From Candidatus Chloroploca mongolica (lineage in GTDB: Bacteria; Chloroflexota; Chloroflexia; Chloroflexales; Chloroflexaceae), in NCBI RefSeq assembly GCF_004762035.2, contig NZ_SIJK02000052.1, positions 1-36,515 on the forward strand: DNA of 36,515 nt. Reading direction: 5' to 3'. Every line of letters begins with the position of its first letter. Positions within the stretch are counted from its first letter, which is position 1. Shown piece after piece: positions 23,166 to 31,785 of the stretch. The notes under the pieces are model-generated. The model saw only the letters and a program-made list of their open reading frames with translations, did no database searches and had not been told where the DNA came from. The translations under genes were made by a program, and so were the position numbers.

Positions 23166-24014
23166 TTAGTTGCGTTTGACGAGTTGAGTGATGACTTCGC
23201 GGGCGATGCGCTTGATCTCGCTGATGTCGTTAGCGGCGGGGTTGCGCTGGACATAGGCTTCGAGATCGGTGATCGCGGCGTGCAACTGACCGGTGCGGAG
23301 GCGCAGCAACCCGCGATCGCGGAGTTCGCCGGGGTCACTTGCATCGAGCAGCAAGAGGCGTTCAACGGCGGTCAGGGCACGCCGACTATCGCCGCGTGCG
23401 AGATGGGTCTGCTTGAGATTGCGCAGAATGCGGGCGAGGATCGCCCCGCGCCCGGGTGGGGCCATAATAATCGACGACAGTTCGTCACCGACGGCACCGT
23501 AAAAAGTTGCAATTTGGCGCTCGCAATCGGCCATACTCCAGCTCGAACCACCACTGAACGGGTCAACAAAGTGATCGCCGGCAGGATCACGAAAGCGTAC
23601 CATAAAATGGCCTGGCAACGCCAGACCATGCACTGGGAGGCCGAGTCGCCAGCCTGTTTCAAGGTAAATCAGGGCCAGCATGATCGGCAGACCAGTTCGC
23701 CGCTCAATGACCTGATCGAGGTAACTATGGGCCGGATCAGGATGCCGATAACACGAGGGATCACCATAGAAGCCGATGGTGTCAAAGAGATACGTGTTGA
23801 GCGCGGCAATCTGTTCGGTCGCGTTACTGGTTGCGTTGACCATAGGCGCAACGTTTGTGGCAAAGGTATCGAAGTGGGCGAGCCATGGTTCACGGTCAAC
23901 CCCGCCCTGATCTTCCCAGGCCAATGCCAGCGCCGCTGCTGCGAGGGGCACCTCGGGGTCGGCGTGCTTAATGCAATTGAGAAAGCGCTGTCGCGCCGGG
24001 GCTAGGTGATCCAT
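23166..24014 (-). CDS. SirB1-family transglutaminase-like/TPR protein
   Basis: A 282-residue cytoplasmic protein of the SirB1 family. The N-terminal two thirds show the family core with LNTYLFDTIGFYGD, SYLDQVIERRTGLPIMLALIY and the pair GLALPGHFMVRF and HFVDPFSGG. These carry the Cys/His/Asp-type transglutaminase-like fold with the His in PGHF. The last 90 residues contain tetratricopeptide-like helices (GDSRRALTAVERLLLLDASDPGELRDRGLLRLRTGQ, given here as the region about 205-245). The biochemical role of the family is not settled. It starts 30 nt after the glucokinase stop, so cotranscription is likely. A TGGTACAAT just upstream could also give a very short or leaderless transcript. Confidence 0.85.
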   Translation of the reverse strand: MDHLAPARQRFLNCIKHADPEVPLAAAALALAWEDQGGVDREPWLAHFDTFATNVAPMVNATSNATEQIAALNTYLFDTIGFYGDPSCYRHPDPAHSYLDQVIERRTGLPIMLALIYLETGWRLGLPVHGLALPGHFMVRFRDPAGDHFVDPFSGGSSWSMADCERQIATFYGAVGDELSSIIMAPPGRGAILARILRNLKQTHLARGDSRRALTAVERLLLLDASDPGELRDRGLLRLRTGQLHAAITDLEAYVQRNPAANDISEIKRIAREVITQLVKRN

Positions 24015-24044
24015 GGCGAGGATTGTACCATATGCGTTGCCTGA

Positions 24045-25028
24045 TCAGTCCATCAAGGCATACGCCGCTGCGCCATAGAGGGCTGTTTTGGAGTTGAGGA
24101 TGACATGCACCGGGATGCGTTCCATCAGTTTACGGAAGCGGCCTTTGTTACGCATCGCATTGAGGAAACGTTCGCCGCGTAACTGCGGCAACAGACGTGG
24201 TGGGATGCCGCCGCCAAGATAGATGCCACCTGTTGCGAGGACTTTTAGTGCCAGGTTGCCGGCCTCACTGCCCAGAATACCAAGAAAACAATCGAGGGTT
24301 GCCGCACAAACTGGGCAAGGACCGGTAGGATTCAGTGCGCCACTCACAATGACCGGGGTTGGATCATCGGCGGTTGCCAGTTGCTTCGCGACACTCGGCG
24401 TCTCCTGGCGAAAGACACGGTCACGGAAATAGGCATAAATATTGGGAATACCCATCCCCGAACAGACCCGTTCGTAGCTCACGTGGCGATGCTCCTCGAG
24501 CAGATACTTGAGCAGATCGGCTTCGGTTGGTGTCGTAGGGGCAAAGGAAGAATGTCCACCCTCTGACGGATGGGCTCGGTAGCGCCCATTATCCCAGGTT
24601 AAAAACGCCTCACCGAGCCCGGTGCCTGGGGCAATCACCCCAATGGCCCCTTGGCCTACGCATTCACCAGGATTGAGGGTAGCGACATCGCCTGGTTCCA
24701 GATAAGGAACCGCCTGCGCAATTGCCTTCAAGTCGTTGATCAGCGTCACCGGGATCTGCCCAAGTTCTTCTTGGAGTCGTTCTTCTTCCACGACCCACGA
24801 GAGATTCGTCATCGTGGCACGCCCATCAACAACGGGGCCGGCGACGCCAAAGCAGGCTGATTGAATAGTGCCTGGATGATCAGCCAGGAAGGCCCGCACA
24901 ATTGCTTCAAGGCTTGCATAACGCCCGCTGGGAAAGGTGACTTCCACGAGCGGGGCATGAGGGCCTTCTTCTATCGAAAAGAGCGCACAAATTGTCTTTG
25001 TTCCACCAATATCACCGGCAAGGATCAT
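24045..25028 (-). CDS. glk: glucokinase
   Basis: A 327-residue bacterial glucokinase (Glk family) that phosphorylates glucose with ATP to glucose-6-phosphate in the cytoplasm. The ATP phosphate-binding motif GDIGGTKT is at residues 5-12. The catalytic Asp lies in TLINDLKA, followed by GVIAPGTGLGEA, the sugar-contacting EGGHSSFAP and the late adenosine motif ATGGIYLGGGIPP. Length and order of motifs match the E. coli Glk type rather than ROK regulators. AGGAG 7 nt before the ATG fixes the start. The SirB1-like gene follows after 30 nt. Upstream, a long terminator separates it from rpe, so it is transcribed on its own. Confidence 0.92.
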   Translation of the reverse strand: MILAGDIGGTKTICALFSIEEGPHAPLVEVTFPSGRYASLEAIVRAFLADHPGTIQSACFGVAGPVVDGRATMTNLSWVVEEERLQEELGQIPVTLINDLKAIAQAVPYLEPGDVATLNPGECVGQGAIGVIAPGTGLGEAFLTWDNGRYRAHPSEGGHSSFAPTTPTEADLLKYLLEEHRHVSYERVCSGMGIPNIYAYFRDRVFRQETPSVAKQLATADDPTPVIVSGALNPTGPCPVCAATLDCFLGILGSEAGNLALKVLATGGIYLGGGIPPRLLPQLRGERFLNAMRNKGRFRKLMERIPVHVILNSKTALYGAAAYALMD

Positions 25029-25115
25029 AAGGTGACTCCTGGGGCTTGTGGCCTATACGGATTAATGTAAGCCTCGGTTGAAGGGGTTTTGGGGGCCACA
25101 GGCCCTCAAGAATCT

Positions 25116-25170
25116 TGCATGTACTGGCGAAAACAACCAGCAAAGCTGGTTGTTTTCGCCAGTACATGCA
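25116..25170. terminator. 26-bp perfect hairpin terminator of rpiA-rpe
   Basis: Arms 25116-25141 and 25145-25170 pair perfectly around AAA, the longest uninterrupted stem in the window. It begins 20 nt past the rpe stop. A-rich and T-rich blocks inside the arms replace the usual U-tract. Confidence 0.9.
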
Positions 25171-25190
25171 TGAGTTTTTAAGGTCAGAGG

Positions 25191-25862
25191 TTACCCTGAA
25201 TTCAGTGCTGTGCGCAACGTTGCAAGGGCTTCGGTGACCGTCTGGCTCGGCTGATAGAAGGCTGATCCAACGACGGCAAGGTCAGCCCCGGCACGCTGGA
25301 CGTCAGCAATGGTCTGAGCATTGACCCCTCCATCCACCTGAATCAAGAGGTCTGAGCGGGACTGTTGGGTTCTCCAGGCATCGAGTTGGACAACCTTGGT
25401 GAGGCAGCTAGGAATGAGACGTTGACCACCGAAACCCGGATTGACCGTCATTATCAGGGCAAGGTCGAGATCTGGCAACAAGGCTTCGAGTGTGCCGAGG
25501 GGTGTGCCTGGATTGAGGGCAACCCCGGCCTTCGCCCCCAATTCATGGATGGTCTGCACGGCTCGATGGGTATGGGGGGTAGCCTCGGCGTGGATGGTAA
25601 TATAGTCACAGCCTGCCGCAGCAAAATCAGCCAGATAACGTTCTGGCTCGACGATCATCAAGTGGGCATCAAGGATGGCCCCATAGCGTCGGGCAATGGG
25701 CTGGAGGGCATGGATCACGAGCGGCCCAAAACTGAGATTAGGCACAAAGCGCCCATCCATGACATCAAGATGCAGCCAGCGGATGCCAGCCTCGAACGCT
25801 GCTTCAACCTCGGCGCCCAGACGGGCAAAATTAGCTGTCAGAAGTGACGGTGCCAGTTGCAT
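25191..25862 (-). CDS. rpe: ribulose-phosphate 3-epimerase
   Basis: A 223-residue TIM-barrel enzyme interconverting ribulose-5-phosphate and xylulose-5-phosphate in the pentose phosphate (or Calvin) pathway. All signatures are present: LLTANFARL at the start, HLDVMDGRFVPNLSFGP with the catalytic Asp, DAHLMIVEPERYL, TIHAEA, MTVNPGFGGQ and QVDGGVN with the second Asp. The length is standard. Its ATG follows the rpiA stop codon with no gap, so the two are translationally coupled. A perfect 26-bp hairpin follows. Confidence 0.97.
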   Translation of the reverse strand: MQLAPSLLTANFARLGAEVEAAFEAGIRWLHLDVMDGRFVPNLSFGPLVIHALQPIARRYGAILDAHLMIVEPERYLADFAAAGCDYITIHAEATPHTHRAVQTIHELGAKAGVALNPGTPLGTLEALLPDLDLALIMTVNPGFGGQRLIPSCLTKVVQLDAWRTQQSRSDLLIQVDGGVNAQTIADVQRAGADLAVVGSAFYQPSQTVTEALATLRTALNSG

Positions 25863-26618
25863 TTAGCGTGCAACACTCATCTGCCGAACCCCCGATGTTC
25901 CGGCGATAATTAGATCGGTGGCAAGGCCGAGAAACAGCCCGTGCTCAACAATACCTGCCCGTTGCTCAAGGCGACGTGCGAGCGCTTCAGGGTCATTGAT
26001 ACTTCCAAACGTGCAGTCAAGAATGTAATTGTTTTGATCGGTTAGATACGGCCCACCATCGAAACGTCGTCGCAGGCATACGGTTGCCCCCAGTTGTTCG
26101 AGAAAGCGGGCCTGACTCTTCCATCCAAAGGTAATGACTTCAACTGGCAGGGCAAAGAGCATTCCAAGTTGTGGCGAGAGTTTGCCCTCGTCCACAACAA
26201 TCACTTCGCGCAGGCTTGCCTGCGCAACCATTTTCTCCCGCAGCAACGCACCACCCCCACCCTTGATTAAGTTGAGTTGCGGATCAACTTCATCAGCCCC
26301 GTCAATCGTGAGATCGACCACAGGCTGCTCGTCAAGATCGCTCAGGGAAATGCCGAGGCGACTGGCTTCGGCGGCTACGGCATGGGAACATGGGATCCCA
26401 ATGATATTGTGTAGTTCACCATCCGCAAGTAACGCGCCGATCTTGCGGATTGCATGGATTGCGGTTGAGCCAACGCCGAGCCCAACTACCATCCCTGGGG
26501 AGATCAGCTCGACGGCCCTCTCAGCTGCCAGACGCTTGAGTTGATCGCGCGAGTGAGCTTGCGTGTTTGCTCTTGCCACCGCTTCATCTACCAACGGGTC
26601 GTGTACTGCCGTTGCCAT
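25863..26618 (-). CDS. rpiA: ribose-5-phosphate isomerase A
   Basis: A 251-residue RpiA enzyme converting ribose-5-phosphate to ribulose-5-phosphate. Motifs in order: the substrate loop [20 protein letters not shown] with the catalytic Asp pair, [16 protein letters not shown] with the catalytic Glu and Lys, and VVDEGKLSP. About 25 residues precede the usual N-terminus (before [12 protein letters not shown]). AAAGG with 7-nt spacing supports the ATG at 26618; a longer frame to 26666 is not supported. It is the first gene of the rpiA-rpe operon, with an extended -10 promoter about 60 bases upstream. Confidence 0.95.
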   Translation of the reverse strand: MATAVHDPLVDEAVARANTQAHSRDQLKRLAAERAVELISPGMVVGLGVGSTAIHAIRKIGALLADGELHNIIGIPCSHAVAAEASRLGISLSDLDEQPVVDLTIDGADEVDPQLNLIKGGGGALLREKMVAQASLREVIVVDEGKLSPQLGMLFALPVEVITFGWKSQARFLEQLGATVCLRRRFDGGPYLTDQNNYILDCTFGSINDPEALARRLEQRAGIVEHGLFLGLATDLIIAGTSGVRQMSVAR

Positions 26619-26678
26619 GACCTTGCCTTTGTCGTTGTTTGAGGCATCGAGTGTTTGCGTGTGCAACCTCAGTTGAGC

Positions 26679-26687
26679 ATTATAGCA
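26679..26687 (-). promoter_or_regulatory. extended -10 promoter of rpiA-rpe
   Basis: On the minus strand the sequence reads TGCTATAAT, a perfect extended -10 element without a recognisable -35. The transcript would begin near 26672, giving a leader of about 54 nt. Confidence 0.6.
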
Positions 26688-26752
26688 GATCTATGCTTTT
26701 TCGCCGTTTCGCTCTTTAGCGAAGGTTTCAGGCTCCTGTACAGTTTGCACTC

Positions 26753-26837
26753 ATCGTAGTGCCGACTTCAGTCGGCTCAACCGGAAGCCGATTAATGGTT
26801 TTAAGAATTAAAATCGTAGTGCCGACTTCAGTCGGCT
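26753..26837. repeat. two direct copies of a short palindromic repeat
   Basis: The 25-mer ATCGTAGT + GCCGACTTCAGTCGGCT occurs at 26753-26777 and 26813-26837, 60 bp apart. Each contains the hairpin GCCGACT-TC-AGTCGGC. A partial inverted copy (AGCCGACTGAA) follows at about 26846-26856. This looks like a REP-type interspersed repeat. It belongs to the gene-free interval 26688-27196. Confidence 0.85.
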
Positions 26838-26855
26838 TCTTGCTCAGCCGACTGA

Positions 26856-26991
26856 AACGCTTGGTGTGAGATCGTTTTTGCCCCACTGGGACGCCGCCGA
26901 AAAATGCATATTTCGCCCGATTGCGATGCGGAGGCTACGCGTGTACCGCATCCTGATGCAAAACCGTGTACGAGAACTCACACCAAGCGTT
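26856..26991. repeat. 136-bp element bounded by 15-bp inverted repeats
   Basis: AACGCTTGGTGTGAG (26856-26870) and its perfect complement CTCACACCAAGCGTT (26977-26991) flank about 106 bp. Pairing continues imperfectly outward. Inside, GATGCGG and CCGCATC form a further stem. There is no gene. It could be a small non-autonomous mobile element or a structured RNA. Confidence 0.65.
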
Positions 26992-27100
26992 GAAGTCGTC
27001 ACTACCAGACTGGACGATGGCATCTTTCGTTGGGGTGTGCGACCAGGCCTACGGATGGTGTGCTTTTGCCGGCGCGGGGCACGGCGGGGGCGGCAGGGCA

Positions 27101-27191
27101 GGGCACGGCGGCGGTGCCGTGCCCGTACAGGCGGGGTGGGGGCACGGCGGGGTGGGGTCACGGCGGTGGGGGCACGGCGCCGCCGTGCCCC
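27101..27191. repeat. GC-rich hairpin repeats (GGGCACGGC type)
   Basis: GGGCACGGC (27101-27109) pairs with GCCGTGCCC (27116-27124). A second, better hairpin has arms GGGGCACGGC (27169-27178) and GCCGTGCCCC (27182-27191) with a GCC loop. Several partial GGCACGGCGG copies lie between. The second hairpin ends 5 nt beyond the PBP stop (minus strand), so it may also act as its terminator. Confidence 0.75.
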
Positions 27192-27196
27192 TACTA

Positions 27197-30100
27197 CTAT
27201 GGCTCTGCTGGGGGCGGGGGTGGCTCTGCTGGGGGCGGGGGCTCCGCTGGGGGCGGGGGGGGCTCCGCTGGGGGCGGGGGTGGCTCCGCTGGGGGCGGGG
27301 ATGGTTCCGCTGGGGGCGGGGGTGGTTCCGCTGGGGGCGGGGATGGTTCCGCTGGGGGTGGGGATGGTTCCGCTGGGGGTGGGGATGGTTCTGGCTGTGG
27401 CTCAGGATCTGGTGCGCGGATGCCCAGGATAATGGCTGTGCCGGGCACGATCCAATCACCGGGGGCGGGGATCGTGCTGACGACTGCATAGGGCACGAAC
27501 TGGTCATAGAGATCGCCAATATAGGTGCGATCCTGATAGTCAACAAAGATGACACTTGCTGGAATGCCCAGGCTTGCCAGAACGCTCTTGGCCTGATTTT
27601 CGCCCAGACGGAGCAGATCGGGCATCAAGACTGCGCCCTCGACGGGGGGTTGCGGGACAGGTGCCTCGAACATCTCGGCACTGCAAGCGGGCAACGCCTC
27701 GACGGCCTGTTTGGTTATGCCTGTGCTCCCACCTTCCCACTCATACCGAACGCGCATACTTGGGTCGGGCGGAGGGGTATTCCAAATGATGATCTCGCGC
27801 TGCAACACGGCAGGATAGGTCAGTTCATCAGAGGGGCGACAGAAGGCTCTTGCGTCGAGCGAGGGTGTGGCCTCTGGATTCGCCGTGTCCAGTTCCGCTG
27901 GTGCCGTGATCAGCAATTGACCATCACTTGACCAGTCTTGTTCCATGGGAACTTGTACCAGCGTGATTCGTTCGAAGGCATCACACGGAATTGACAAGGT
28001 TTCCAGGCTTTGATTGGCAGGCAGTGGTTGACTTGAATCACTCCCCGTTGATGCATTGCGCCGTGCTTCCAGGATGTCAGTCAGCATTTGCCGCGTGAAG
28101 AGTTCTTCGCGGTAGCCACCATACGGGCCCGGAAGTTCACAAATGGGGCGCGACAGGACACCATTGGCGGGCAAGGTAAAGCTTGTCGGGATGACGCCAT
28201 TCGGATAGGGGGCGGCAAAGAGTGCCCGATAACGGGGTTGTTCTTCGATCCAGTCGAACAATTCCTCCATCACATTGCGCCAGATGATGCCACCGCCGGT
28301 GAGGCTTTCTACCCGTTCGGTCGTCTCATTATTATTGTTGCCTGTCCAGACTCCGACCGTGACAAAGGGCGTATAGCCTGCCGCCCATGCATCGCGCCAG
28401 TCGTTAGTTGTTCCGGTCTTGACCGCAGCGGGGAGCGAAAGCTTGAGCGGACTATTGAGCCCCCAGACCGCCTGGCGTGCCCGGTCATCACTCATCATAT
28501 CCGAGATGATCGCCACCAGATTGGGATCAATGACCTCGGTTCCACGATTAGGCAAGAACTCTTCGAGCACATTGCCTGCACTATCGGTAATGCGCAAGAC
28601 TGAGACTGGTTCGTAGTAGCGACCACCGCTTGCGAGGGTATTGTAGGCGGTCGTCAGTTCAAGTGGCGTCACCTCGCCGCCACCCAGGGTCAGCGAGAGG
28701 CCATAGAAATCCTCGCCGCGTTTGAGGCCCTGCTTGATCCCCACGCGATCGAGCAGATCGAGGGTCGCTTGAATACCTGCAAAGCGGAGGGCTTTGACAG
28801 CGGGAATATTGAGTGAATTCGCGAGTGCCGTGCGGATCCGCACCGGGCCATTAAAGCGCCCGTTATAATTCAATGGCGTATACCATGCTCCCGCCCCGCT
28901 CGACGAAGTTGGAAAATCAGTTGGCACATCCCAGATCACCGTCTCGGGATGCATACCCTGTTCCATCGCGGCCAGATAGGTAAAGGGTTTGAGGGCCGAT
29001 CCTGGTTGGCGCTCACGCGTCGCCACATTGACTTGTCCATCGATCACATTGCCCGTTTCACCGACGGTTGTTGTTGCGATAACCGCATCATAGTCAATAC
29101 TCCCGACCATTGCCAGCACCTGGCCGGTGTTGGGTTGCATCACGACCACCGACGCATTGTGAATATTGCGTTCACGCAGATCGGTGATGCGTTCAAACGC
29201 CTTTTGCTGGGCCATGCGCTGCAGATCGAGGTCAAGGGTTGTCGTAATGCGCAACCCACCATTGAAGAGGGCCTGTTGTCCATAGCGCTCTTGCACAAGA
29301 TCGCGCACATAGAAGACAAAATGGGGTGCATTGAGGGGCACTTCCTGGGGGGCAAAGCGCAAGGGTTCGGCGATAGCGGCACGCGCTTCTGCTTCAGTGA
29401 CATATTCGTCCTCGACCATCCGGCGAAGCACAGCCACCTGACGCCAGCGTGGCGGACTAAGGCTTTCGGGCAACTGATAGTCAGCACTGAGCCAGTTTTC
29501 ACCGAGGATAACCCCAGGCAGATACCCACCTTCGCCATCACGGTCGAGGTGATTGATGGGGTTATAGACGGTGGGTAACTGGGGCAATCCGGCGAGCAAC
29601 GAGGCTTGATTGAGGTTGAGATCGCCTGCTCGTATGCCAAAAAAACTTTCGCTAGCAGCCTCAATGCCATAGGCGAGGTTGCCATAGAAGTTCTCGTTCA
29701 GATAGAGCTCAAGCACTTCTTCTTTGGTGAAGAGCTGATCAAGCTCCTGAGCAAGAATGATCTCTTTCATTTTGCGCTCATACCGCCGTTCAGGGGCGCG
29801 CTCTTCGGCGGTCAACACACTATTTTTGATCACCTGCTGACTGATCGTCGAGGCCCCACCGGTCTCTTCACCTGCTTGCAGGCTAGAAATGAGGGTGCGA
29901 ATAATACCACCCAGGTCAACCCCGGGATTGGTAAAGAAGGTCTTGTCTTCAATCGCGACGGTTGCACTGATGAGCAGCGGTGAAACCTCGTCAATCGCGA
30001 CGTTGGTGCGGCGTCCGGCATCAAAAAACTCATAGAGCACTTCGCCATTGCGATCGAAGATCCGTGACGTTTGAAAGAGTTCGCGTTCGGCGAGGGCATC

Positions 30101-30337
30101 AAGGCGAGGCATGAGCGTCGCCGCCGTGCTCGCATAGGCACTATAGGCTAATGAGCCAACGAGCAGGGATACGCCAATGATGCTCAGGAAGATGAACGCG
30201 ATCAGGTTGCCTGCAATATGGGGAAGATACGATGGCTGTTTGGGGGAACGTCGCCCTCGCATCAACCCCGGATAAGCCGGGCGACGAGGGACAGTTCGTC
30301 CACTATAGGTTCGTCGAAAGGAACGATCTCGCTGCAT
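27197..30337 (-). CDS. class A penicillin-binding protein (PBP1A-type) with PASTA domain and Pro-rich tail
   Basis: A 1046-residue bifunctional peptidoglycan synthase. It has a basic cytoplasmic N-terminus and a membrane anchor at about 42-66. The GT51 glycosyltransferase follows, with EDKTFF (catalytic Glu), GGASTISQQVIKN, KEIILAQELDQLFTKEE and LNENFYGN. The transpeptidase has the SxxK motif SALK with Ser447, SLN at 508 and KTGTT with Lys640. After an insertion, one PASTA domain (about 905-970) precedes a tail of about 65 residues made of PPPAEP repeats. It builds and cross-links cell-wall peptidoglycan on the outer face of the membrane. The ATG at 30337 lacks a Shine-Dalgarno. Overlapping frames on the other strand in the tail are shadows of the repeat. 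Confidence 0.93.
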   Translation of the reverse strand: MQRDRSFRRTYSGRTVPRRPAYPGLMRGRRSPKQPSYLPHIAGNLIAFIFLSIIGVSLLVGSLAYSAYASTAATLMPRLDALAERELFQTSRIFDRNGEVLYEFFDAGRRTNVAIDEVSPLLISATVAIEDKTFFTNPGVDLGGIIRTLISSLQAGEETGGASTISQQVIKNSVLTAEERAPERRYERKMKEIILAQELDQLFTKEEVLELYLNENFYGNLAYGIEAASESFFGIRAGDLNLNQASLLAGLPQLPTVYNPINHLDRDGEGGYLPGVILGENWLSADYQLPESLSPPRWRQVAVLRRMVEDEYVTEAEARAAIAEPLRFAPQEVPLNAPHFVFYVRDLVQERYGQQALFNGGLRITTTLDLDLQRMAQQKAFERITDLRERNIHNASVVVMQPNTGQVLAMVGSIDYDAVIATTTVGETGNVIDGQVNVATRERQPGSALKPFTYLAAMEQGMHPETVIWDVPTDFPTSSSGAGAWYTPLNYNGRFNGPVRIRTALANSLNIPAVKALRFAGIQATLDLLDRVGIKQGLKRGEDFYGLSLTLGGGEVTPLELTTAYNTLASGGRYYEPVSVLRITDSAGNVLEEFLPNRGTEVIDPNLVAIISDMMSDDRARQAVWGLNSPLKLSLPAAVKTGTTNDWRDAWAAGYTPFVTVGVWTGNNNNETTERVESLTGGGIIWRNVMEELFDWIEEQPRYRALFAAPYPNGVIPTSFTLPANGVLSRPICELPGPYGGYREELFTRQMLTDILEARRNASTGSDSSQPLPANQSLETLSIPCDAFERITLVQVPMEQDWSSDGQLLITAPAELDTANPEATPSLDARAFCRPSDELTYPAVLQREIIIWNTPPPDPSMRVRYEWEGGSTGITKQAVEALPACSAEMFEAPVPQPPVEGAVLMPDLLRLGENQAKSVLASLGIPASVIFVDYQDRTYIGDLYDQFVPYAVVSTIPAPGDWIVPGTAIILGIRAPDPEPQPEPSPPPAEPSPPPAEPSPPPAEPPPPPAEPSPPPAEPPPPPAEPPPPPAEPPPPAEPPPPPAEP
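27200..27400. repeat. 18-bp tandem repeat coding the PBP Pro-rich tail
   Basis: About eleven units of the type GCTCCGCTGGGGGCGGGG (plus strand) code for PPPAEP hexapeptides. Some units alternate GCTCC/GTTCC and GGGG/GGGT, and one is shortened by three bases. All keep the frame. Such GC-rich arrays slip readily, so length variation is expected. Confidence 0.85.
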
Positions 30338-30438
30338 ATGTTGTTATACTCAACAGACCACCTGGATCGGCGCACGAAAAACGGCGCTTGACTCTCACCA
30401 GGCGCTCCGTCACGCTATCAGGCGATTTCCATCAGTCT

Positions 30439-30447
30439 AGTATAACA
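30439..30447 (-). promoter_or_regulatory. extended -10 promoter for the PBP gene
   Basis: On the minus strand TGTTATACT is an extended -10 with one mismatch, predicting a start near 30432 and a leader of about 95 nt. A second weaker TATAAC box lies only 5 nt before the ATG. Confidence 0.4.
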
Positions 30448-30497
30448 CTTGCGACGTGAGGGCGATCTTATGGCTAGCTGATAGTCGTGTCACGCAT

Positions 30498-31724
30498 TCA
30501 GACCAGACGGTGCAAGCTGCTTCGGATGCCGAGCCAGACACCAGCAAGCATTGTGAGGCCAAAGAGCCATCCCGAGACGGCAAACGCCGAGATGCCCGAA
30601 AGCAGGGTGCCGACGGTGCAACCGAGCGCGACCATGGCCCCCCATCCCTGCAAAATGCCACCAACCAGGGCGCTGCCGGCCCCGCGCATGGTAAGCCGGT
30701 CGGGTTGAAAGCGGTTGGCGAGCAAGGCGGCGGTGAGTGACCCGAGCACCAAGCCGGAGATGAGCAGGCCATTGGCGGTAATGGTCTGCACCACCTGGGT
30801 GGCACAGCCCGCCAGCCGATCTAGCCCAAAGAGCGTTGTTGGGAGCAGCCCGACCTGATCCATGCCTGTTCGCGCAAGGCTGCCGAGTTGCGATGTTACC
30901 CCAAGTGGTTCAATGCGCATGTAGGCGACGGTGCCCAGCAACCCCACTAGGGCACCTGTGACGAGGGCAGGCCAGCGCTGGTGGAAGAGAACCGCCCACA
31001 CACCCGCCAGATCAAAACGTTGCGCCGGGCGGGGTGGCAACTCGGGCACGTTGCGGAGCAACAAGAAGGCGATGCCTCCCAAAAGAACGAGTTGGAGGAA
31101 GAGCGCACCTCCATACCCAAGACGTGCGGGCAACCAGATCACTGGCGCATCAGCAATCGTTGCGAGATAGAGCTGATTCCAGCTCAGGAAGCCTAGCCCA
31201 AAGCCGGCAAGCACACCAAGCAATGCCACAGGTGCCCGCGTTGAACCCTCACCAAGCCGATAGAGATGCCCGCTGACACACGCCCCCGACAGGGCCATGC
31301 CAAGCCCAAAGGCCAGGCCACCCGCCGCGAGAACCCAGCTAACTGGGCCAATATGGGCCTCGGGAGGTAGGCGTCCACTGAAGGGGTTCGGCAAAAAGAT
31401 CCCGAAGACCAGCGTATAACCGATTGAACCGGCGGCCAGGGCGGCAAGGATGGCATACACCGGACCAGTGTTGCGAAACTCGATCCAGTCCCGCAAGATG
31501 CAAAAATAGCAAAAACGGCCCCGCTGAAAGACAAAGCCGAGACTCGCACCGAGCAGCAACGAAAGCGCTGCCGTTGCGCCGCGTCCAGGGGTAGCGTGGA
31601 GCCAGTAGGCTGTGCTCGTCAACCCGATGAGCAGTGCAACGGCGAGACCGAGGCGTACGCCAGTGGTGCGTGCGAGCCTCTGGAATGGTTGCCGATCAGC
31701 CCGTGTTGAAGGAAGCTCAGTCAT
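30498..31724 (-). CDS. YeeE/YedE-family sulfur transporter (TsuA-like)
   Basis: A 408-residue membrane protein of the YeeE/YedE (DUF395) family, whose characterised member TsuA takes up thiosulfate. About ten hydrophobic segments form two homologous halves. The conserved cysteines that relay thiosulfate in this family are present: GRFCYFCILRD, SGACVSGHLYRLGEG, LAGCATQ and LGCTVGTLLSGI. The gene follows the lipoprotein sulfurtransferase by 61 nt in the same direction and probably shares its transcript. An AGGTG about 11 nt before the ATG is a weak Shine-Dalgarno. Thiosulfate or another sulfane-sulfur compound is the likely substrate, by family and neighbour. Confidence 0.88.
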   Translation of the reverse strand: MTELPSTRADRQPFQRLARTTGVRLGLAVALLIGLTSTAYWLHATPGRGATAALSLLLGASLGFVFQRGRFCYFCILRDWIEFRNTGPVYAILAALAAGSIGYTLVFGIFLPNPFSGRLPPEAHIGPVSWVLAAGGLAFGLGMALSGACVSGHLYRLGEGSTRAPVALLGVLAGFGLGFLSWNQLYLATIADAPVIWLPARLGYGGALFLQLVLLGGIAFLLLRNVPELPPRPAQRFDLAGVWAVLFHQRWPALVTGALVGLLGTVAYMRIEPLGVTSQLGSLARTGMDQVGLLPTTLFGLDRLAGCATQVVQTITANGLLISGLVLGSLTAALLANRFQPDRLTMRGAGSALVGGILQGWGAMVALGCTVGTLLSGISAFAVSGWLFGLTMLAGVWLGIRSSLHRLV

Positions 31725-31785
31725 AGATCGTGTTCACCTGGGTAGAGCACCAGGGCCAGCCATGCTGACCCTGGTTGCCCGGCGA

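Noticed and set aside
25091-25107. GGGCC-ACA-GGCCC hairpin near the glucokinase start
   Set aside because: Only 5 bp, and the neighbouring perfect 26-bp hairpin already accounts for termination of rpe.
27049-27555. Minus-strand frame with PHPQRN repeats
   Set aside because: It is a shifted reading of the 18-bp array that codes the PPPAEP tail of the PBP in the true frame.
26866-27931. Long plus-strand frames rich in Gly, Arg and Trp across the repeat zone
   Set aside because: They follow from the GC-rich tandem repeats and are antisense to the PBP tail; no start signal or domain supports them.
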